From the NCBI RefSeq assembly GCF_040954645.1, contig NC_092807.1, forward strand, positions 81,004,017 through 81,068,016: 64,000 nucleotides of DNA, read 5' to 3'. Numbering within the stretch: position 1 is the first letter of the stretch; the number at the start of each line of letters is the position of its first letter. Positions 59,925 to 64,000 of the stretch are shown here, piece after piece. The translations under genes and the position numbers were made by a program. The notes under the pieces were generated by a model. The model had not been told where the DNA came from. It ran no database searches and saw nothing but the letters and a program-made list of their open reading frames with translations. The DNA is from Diabrotica undecimpunctata. Lineage: Eukaryota > Arthropoda > Insecta > Coleoptera > Chrysomelidae.

Positions 59925-62900
59925 TTGCTGCCATTGATCAAATTAAAAGTATTCCTAAATAATAAAGAATTATGTGGAGTTTATGACCCAGGCTCAAATG
60001 TTACTCTTCTGAATTCGAAGGTGGCAAGAAAGTTAGGATTAGATATTCAAGAAGATAGGAATATGTTTAAAACGATAAATGGCAGAACAAATTTTACAGG
60101 AAAACTAATTGCAAAACTGAAAATTAATAAAATTGAGAAAAATATTAATCTTTTTGTAATTAATGATGAATATTTTGAGTACGATATTCTACTCGGATTA
60201 GATTCTATTTTAAATTTTCAAATGAAACAAGATTTTGATTTAGAGATTTATCAAAGATTATACGGAAAAATTGAAGAAAAAATCGAAAAATTTAATTATA
60301 ATATTAATATTACAGAATACTCCATAAACTTTAATGAGGGAATTCCCACAGAACTTTTTGAAGCAAAATTACAACATTTATTGCCATATCAGAAAAATAA
60401 AATAGAAATATTACTAAATAAATATGACAATATTTTTGCAAAACATAAATTTGACATTGGGCAGGTTCAAAATAATGAAGCTCAAATTAAACTTTTAGAA
60501 CATAAATTTGTTGCAAAAAGACCCTATAGATGCTCGATAGAAGACCAAAAAGAGATAGAATTTCAAATAGGACAATTATTAAAAGCAAATTTAATAGAAG
60601 AATCATCTTCACCTTTTGCAGCACCTGTTACATTGGCTTTTAAAAAAGATGAAGGATCTAAAACAAGATTGTGCATTGACATTCGTGAGTTAAACAAATT
60701 AATTATTCCTGAACCCCAACCTTTTCCTTTAATTGACGAGATTTTGACCAAAACAAGGAATGCTAGGTTCTTTACTACTTTAGATATAAATTCTGCTTTT
60801 TGGTGTATTCCAGTTCGGATAAAAGATAAATACAAGACAGCCTTCGTTACCCAAAGTGGTCATTGGCAATGGAAATGCTTACCTTTTGGGCTTAAAACAT
60901 CTCCCGCAATATTTCAAAGAATTTTAAGTAATATTATCAGGAAGCATAATTTAAATTCATTTTGTATAAACTACATAGATGACATTTTAATATTCTCATT
61001 ATCATTTGAAGAACACTTAGACCATATAGAAAGACTTATGAAAGCAATTATTGAAGAGGGATTTAGGCTCAAACTTCTAAAATGTAATTTTGCAAGAGAA
61101 GAGGTTAAATATTTGGGACACATTGTGGGACACAATTCAGTTCGTCCGTTACATGATAATTTAATATCGATCAGAGATTTTCCAGCACCAGACACGAGAA
61201 AAAAAGTACGACAGTTTTTGGGAAAAGTAAATTTTTACCACAAATATATAAAAGATTCAGCTAGGTTATTAGAGCCACTACATAATTTACTTAGAAAAGA
61301 TATCAAATTCCACTGGTCTTTAAGCTGCCAAACAGCTTTTGATAGGGCAAAGAATATCCTCTGTTCTGAACCTATACTAGCCATTTTTAACCCAAATGCT
61401 CCTACAACTATATATACAGATGCTAGTGTTCTAGGAATTGGTGCGGTTCTGAAACAAAAACAAAGAGATGGAGAAATGAAACCCGTAGCATACTTTTCAA
61501 AAAAATTGAACAAATATCAAAAAAATAAAAAGGCTATTTTTTTAGAATGCCTGGCAATTAAAGAAGCAATAAAATTTTGGCAATACTGGCTAATGGGAAG
61601 AAAATTTCTCGTTATTACTGATCATAAACCCCTTGAGGGAAGAGAACTTCTTACAAGACCAGATGAAGAATTAGGAGATATGACACATTTTCTTTCACAA
61701 TTTGACTTCGACATTAAATATGAACCTGGAAAAGAAAATGTAGAAGCAGACTGCCTTTCTAGAAACCCAGTGTTGGAAAATATGAAAAATGCAGAAACAT
61801 TCATAAGAACAGTAAACCTAGTCACATTAACTGAGATAAAACAAGACCAAAATAATAATCGACAAGTTATAGATACAATGAGAGGAACAATTTTGAACCA
61901 AGATATATTTTATAAATTAAGGAAGAACGAAAAAAGAATAATTTTATCCAAAGATTTTGGAAAAGAGTTAATAACAAAAGTTCACAAATTTTATGGTCAT
62001 ATTTGTGCTGGTAAAGTAACAAACAAAATTAGAAATTTTTACTACATTAAGAATATAGATTCACTAGCAAAGGATATCTGTCAAAAATGCGAGATCTGCT
62101 GTAAAAATAAAACAAGAATCGGTCCAAAATATGGTCTTCTGTCACAATTGGGTCCAGCAAAAGAACCTTTTCAGATAATGTCCTTAGATACAATAGGAGG
62201 ATTTGGTGGCAATCGTTCGACAAAAAAATACCTCCACTTACTTGTAGATCACTTCACCAGATATGCGTTTGCAGTTACTTCTAAAAATCAGACCACAGAT
62301 GATTTCATAAAATTAATCGCCAAAATTCAAGATAAACACCCCATAAAAACATTATTAACAGATCAGTATCCAGGAATTAATTCCAAAATATTTAGAAATC
62401 ATATGAAACATTTAAATATTCAATTAATTTTTACAGCAGTAGACTGTCCATTCTCGAATGGATTAAATGAAAGACTTAATCAGACATTAGTTAACAGAAT
62501 AAGATGCAAACAAAATGAAACTAGAATTCGAGCATGGACAAAAATAGCTGAAGAATGTATAGAGGAATACAATAAAACAGATCATTCTGTAACCGGATAT
62601 AGCCCAGAATATTTGCTTTTTGGAAAAGCAGATCCGATTGTTCCCGAGGAACTGTGTGAGACAACAAATGTATCAAAAGATAAAGAAATAGCCTATAAAA
62701 ATTCGGTACGACATCATGAATATAATAAAAAACTGTATGACAAAAATAGAAAATCCTATGAATTCAAAGAGGGAGATTGGGCATATGTAGAAAATAAATC
62801 AAAACTAAATAGAAAAAAACTTGACGAAGTAAGAGTAGGTCCATTTCAAATAAAAAAACAAATTTCAAATACATTATATGAAGTAGATATTGGATACAAA

Positions 62901-62963
62901 AAGAATGATATGAATTATTTCCATATTTCAAAATTGATGCCTTGTGATAAACCATATACTTAG
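59925..62963 (+). CDS. pol: gypsy Pol (protease, RT, RNase H, integrase)
   Basis: 1012 codons, intact; entry is by -1 frameshift, so no own ATG is needed. Domains: retropepsin with GVYDPGSNVTLLNS (residues about 18-31); RT with LCIDIRELNKLI and catalytic YIDDILIFS (about 350); RNase H with TDASVLGIGAVL (about 500) and ITDHKPLEG; integrase HHCC finger (HKFYGHICAG, CQKCEICCKNK, about 687-727); DDE core with D in SLDTIGG, D in LLTDQYPGI and E in GLNERLNQT; and a GPF module (VGPFQIKKQ) near the end. It ends soon after this, unlike the first family. It makes and inserts the cDNA. Confidence 0.93.
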   Translation: MLPLIKLKVFLNNKELCGVYDPGSNVTLLNSKVARKLGLDIQEDRNMFKTINGRTNFTGKLIAKLKINKIEKNINLFVINDEYFEYDILLGLDSILNFQMKQDFDLEIYQRLYGKIEEKIEKFNYNINITEYSINFNEGIPTELFEAKLQHLLPYQKNKIEILLNKYDNIFAKHKFDIGQVQNNEAQIKLLEHKFVAKRPYRCSIEDQKEIEFQIGQLLKANLIEESSSPFAAPVTLAFKKDEGSKTRLCIDIRELNKLIIPEPQPFPLIDEILTKTRNARFFTTLDINSAFWCIPVRIKDKYKTAFVTQSGHWQWKCLPFGLKTSPAIFQRILSNIIRKHNLNSFCINYIDDILIFSLSFEEHLDHIERLMKAIIEEGFRLKLLKCNFAREEVKYLGHIVGHNSVRPLHDNLISIRDFPAPDTRKKVRQFLGKVNFYHKYIKDSARLLEPLHNLLRKDIKFHWSLSCQTAFDRAKNILCSEPILAIFNPNAPTTIYTDASVLGIGAVLKQKQRDGEMKPVAYFSKKLNKYQKNKKAIFLECLAIKEAIKFWQYWLMGRKFLVITDHKPLEGRELLTRPDEELGDMTHFLSQFDFDIKYEPGKENVEADCLSRNPVLENMKNAETFIRTVNLVTLTEIKQDQNNNRQVIDTMRGTILNQDIFYKLRKNEKRIILSKDFGKELITKVHKFYGHICAGKVTNKIRNFYYIKNIDSLAKDICQKCEICCKNKTRIGPKYGLLSQLGPAKEPFQIMSLDTIGGFGGNRSTKKYLHLLVDHFTRYAFAVTSKNQTTDDFIKLIAKIQDKHPIKTLLTDQYPGINSKIFRNHMKHLNIQLIFTAVDCPFSNGLNERLNQTLVNRIRCKQNETRIRAWTKIAEECIEEYNKTDHSVTGYSPEYLLFGKADPIVPEELCETTNVSKDKEIAYKNSVRHHEYNKKLYDKNRKSYEFKEGDWAYVENKSKLNRKKLDEVRVGPFQIKKQISNTLYEVDIGYKKNDMNYFHISKLMPCDKPYT

Positions 62964-62993
62964 ATGGTTTATCATACCTTTTTGGTAGGGGGA

Positions 62994-63304
62994 TGTAAAA
63001 GTAAACCTATGTTTATTTTAAGTGAAACAGCAGGGCTTAGTTATTTTTAGTTATTTAAAGTTTTAGGTTGTATGACTGTTTAAGTTTTATTGACATTGAC
63101 ATATTGTAAATTGTATGGTACAATTGTCAAATTACTTAATGGCGTAAGAAATAGCATTGTTCTTGATTCTCTTTTTAGGTTTGTATAAGTTATTTTAGTT
63201 ATGTTATTATTGTTAATAATTTATATTGTAGAATTTTAACGATAATAAACTCTTTTTAGACGAATTCAAACTGCTATCTCTTCACATGAATAAGGGTATG
63301 ATAT

Positions 63305-63308
<4 letters not shown>
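62994..63308 (+). repeat. 3' LTR, second gypsy family
   Basis: Pairs with 58348-58662 and reads as identical. Followed directly by (TA)n. Confidence 0.93.

Positions 63309-63377
<69 letters not shown>
63309..63377. repeat. (TA)n, right flank of the second gypsy element
   Basis: About 34 TA units, the continuation of the array at 58284. Confidence 0.93.
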
Positions 63378-63380
<3 letters not shown>

Positions 63381-63474
63381 GCTGATCATTTCCATCTGCT
63401 ATTTTAACGTCCTCTTCACAAAAATGTAAATAAGTGACACCTTCATTGGACACTCATCACTCTAGACTTCGGCA

Positions 63475-63570
63475 AATATGCATATTGCATATTTTGCATA
63501 TTGTGCATATTTTATGCAAATATTTCATATTTTGGCATATTTGTATAAAAGTTTGCATAAAGTGCATAAA
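63475..63570. repeat. Degenerate GCATATT repeat
   Basis: GCATATT-like units recur about ten times with spacing of 8-12 bp. Low-complexity; no function inferred. Confidence 0.6.
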
Positions 63571-64000
63571 AGTTCAGATTTTTATACTGTATTTGAAAAT
63601 TTTTAAACATACGAATTTATTTCAATTCTTGTATAAAATTTTGTAGTCATTTTAATCAAGAAATGATCTAAGTAGCAAAACCTGGACCAAAACATTTACA
63701 ATTTCAAAGAAGATCAATTTAAGTAGCCCTCAACATTCTTAGAAAGTCTCGGTCACTGAGGCATTCAGTTATTGGATAATCGCTGAGGGTTCGCTCATTT
63801 GCATTTTATGATTTAATCCCCAAATCTATCTACAATTTATTGTATCTGAACAGCAGGTCAACGGCTAATAGTTTTGTTCCTAATTTAGGGATTTTCCAAA
63901 ATCTCCCAGTTTATTGAATTAGGTACCTAAACATTTCTAATTTGATGCTCAGATTTGTAAATCATTTTTGTTTTGATATTCAAAGCGTAAACACTCGTTG
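63571..64000. other. Non-coding, nothing recognised
   Basis: AT-rich to the end of the window. Confidence 0.4.

Larger units (their letters stand above)
58348..63308 (+). mobile_element. Full-length Ty3/gypsy element, second family
   Basis: 4961 bp with 315-bp LTRs (58348-58662, 62994-63308) that read as identical. It sits in a (TA)n tract, so the target duplication cannot be told from the repeat. It has gag with one in-frame TAA, a -1 slippery site, pol, and a PPT (GGTAGGGGGA, 62984-62993). No PBS beginning TGG follows the 5' LTR. There is no env and no macrodomain. Confidence 0.93.

Noticed and set aside
58348..63308. Possible third ORF downstream of pol
   Set aside because: Only about 30 bp separates the pol stop from the 3' LTR.

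Overview
The window is eukaryotic, AT-rich and packed with transposable elements. I find no convincing host protein-coding gene, rRNA or tRNA. The element mix (PIF/Harbinger with a MADF partner, piggyBac, FLYWCH-type MULE, Tc1/mariner, jockey- and RTE-type LINEs, Penelope-like elements, Ty3/gypsy elements) is that of an insect. A repeat-rich beetle genome fits best, but that is an inference and no species is claimed. At least sixteen (TA)n arrays run through the window, and many sit at element ends.

Layout. 1-7550: AT-rich DNA with minor repeats, a (CT)n and a (TA)n array, and one unidentified coding relic. 7557-11532: a truncated jockey LINE split by a 3.3 kb PIF/Harbinger element whose transposase and MADF-type genes lie on opposite strands and occupy each other's introns. 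11834-13470: a foldback repeat and an antisense LINE relic. 14796-15941: an internally deleted piggyBac with both ends and TTAA target duplications. 16440-19192: two LINE relics, each ending in (TA)n. 21600-22775: a foldback element. 24157-26912: (TA)n arrays, an inverted repeat and a Penelope-like element. 27440-27970: an RTE relic.

31205-44651: three copies of one Ty3/gypsy family on the minus strand. Two are decayed, one of them carrying a nested LINE and a 0.63 kb insert with a cysteine-rich reading frame. The third (38266-44651) looks complete, with 389-bp LTRs that read as identical, an ATAC target duplication, a Gag with an N-terminal SAP domain, and a Pol that extends past integrase into a TARG1/OARD1-like macrodomain and a CCCH zinc finger. 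This is the most striking feature of the window.

44877-46848: an apparently intact FLYWCH-type MULE with 8-bp target duplications, placed against one end of a 1.3 kb inverted-repeat element (46858-48162). 48190-55622: LINE, Penelope, MITE and Tc1/mariner remnants, several with hammerhead-ribozyme-like cores. 55868-57951: a decayed mariner with terminal inverted repeats of about 450 bp in a (TA)n tract. 58348-63308: a second, apparently young Ty3/gypsy element with 315-bp LTRs, also in a (TA)n tract, with a canonical -1 slippery heptamer at the gag stop. The genes work as separate selfish elements rather than one pathway. Nesting orders several insertions: jockey before Harbinger, and decayed gypsy before its LINE.
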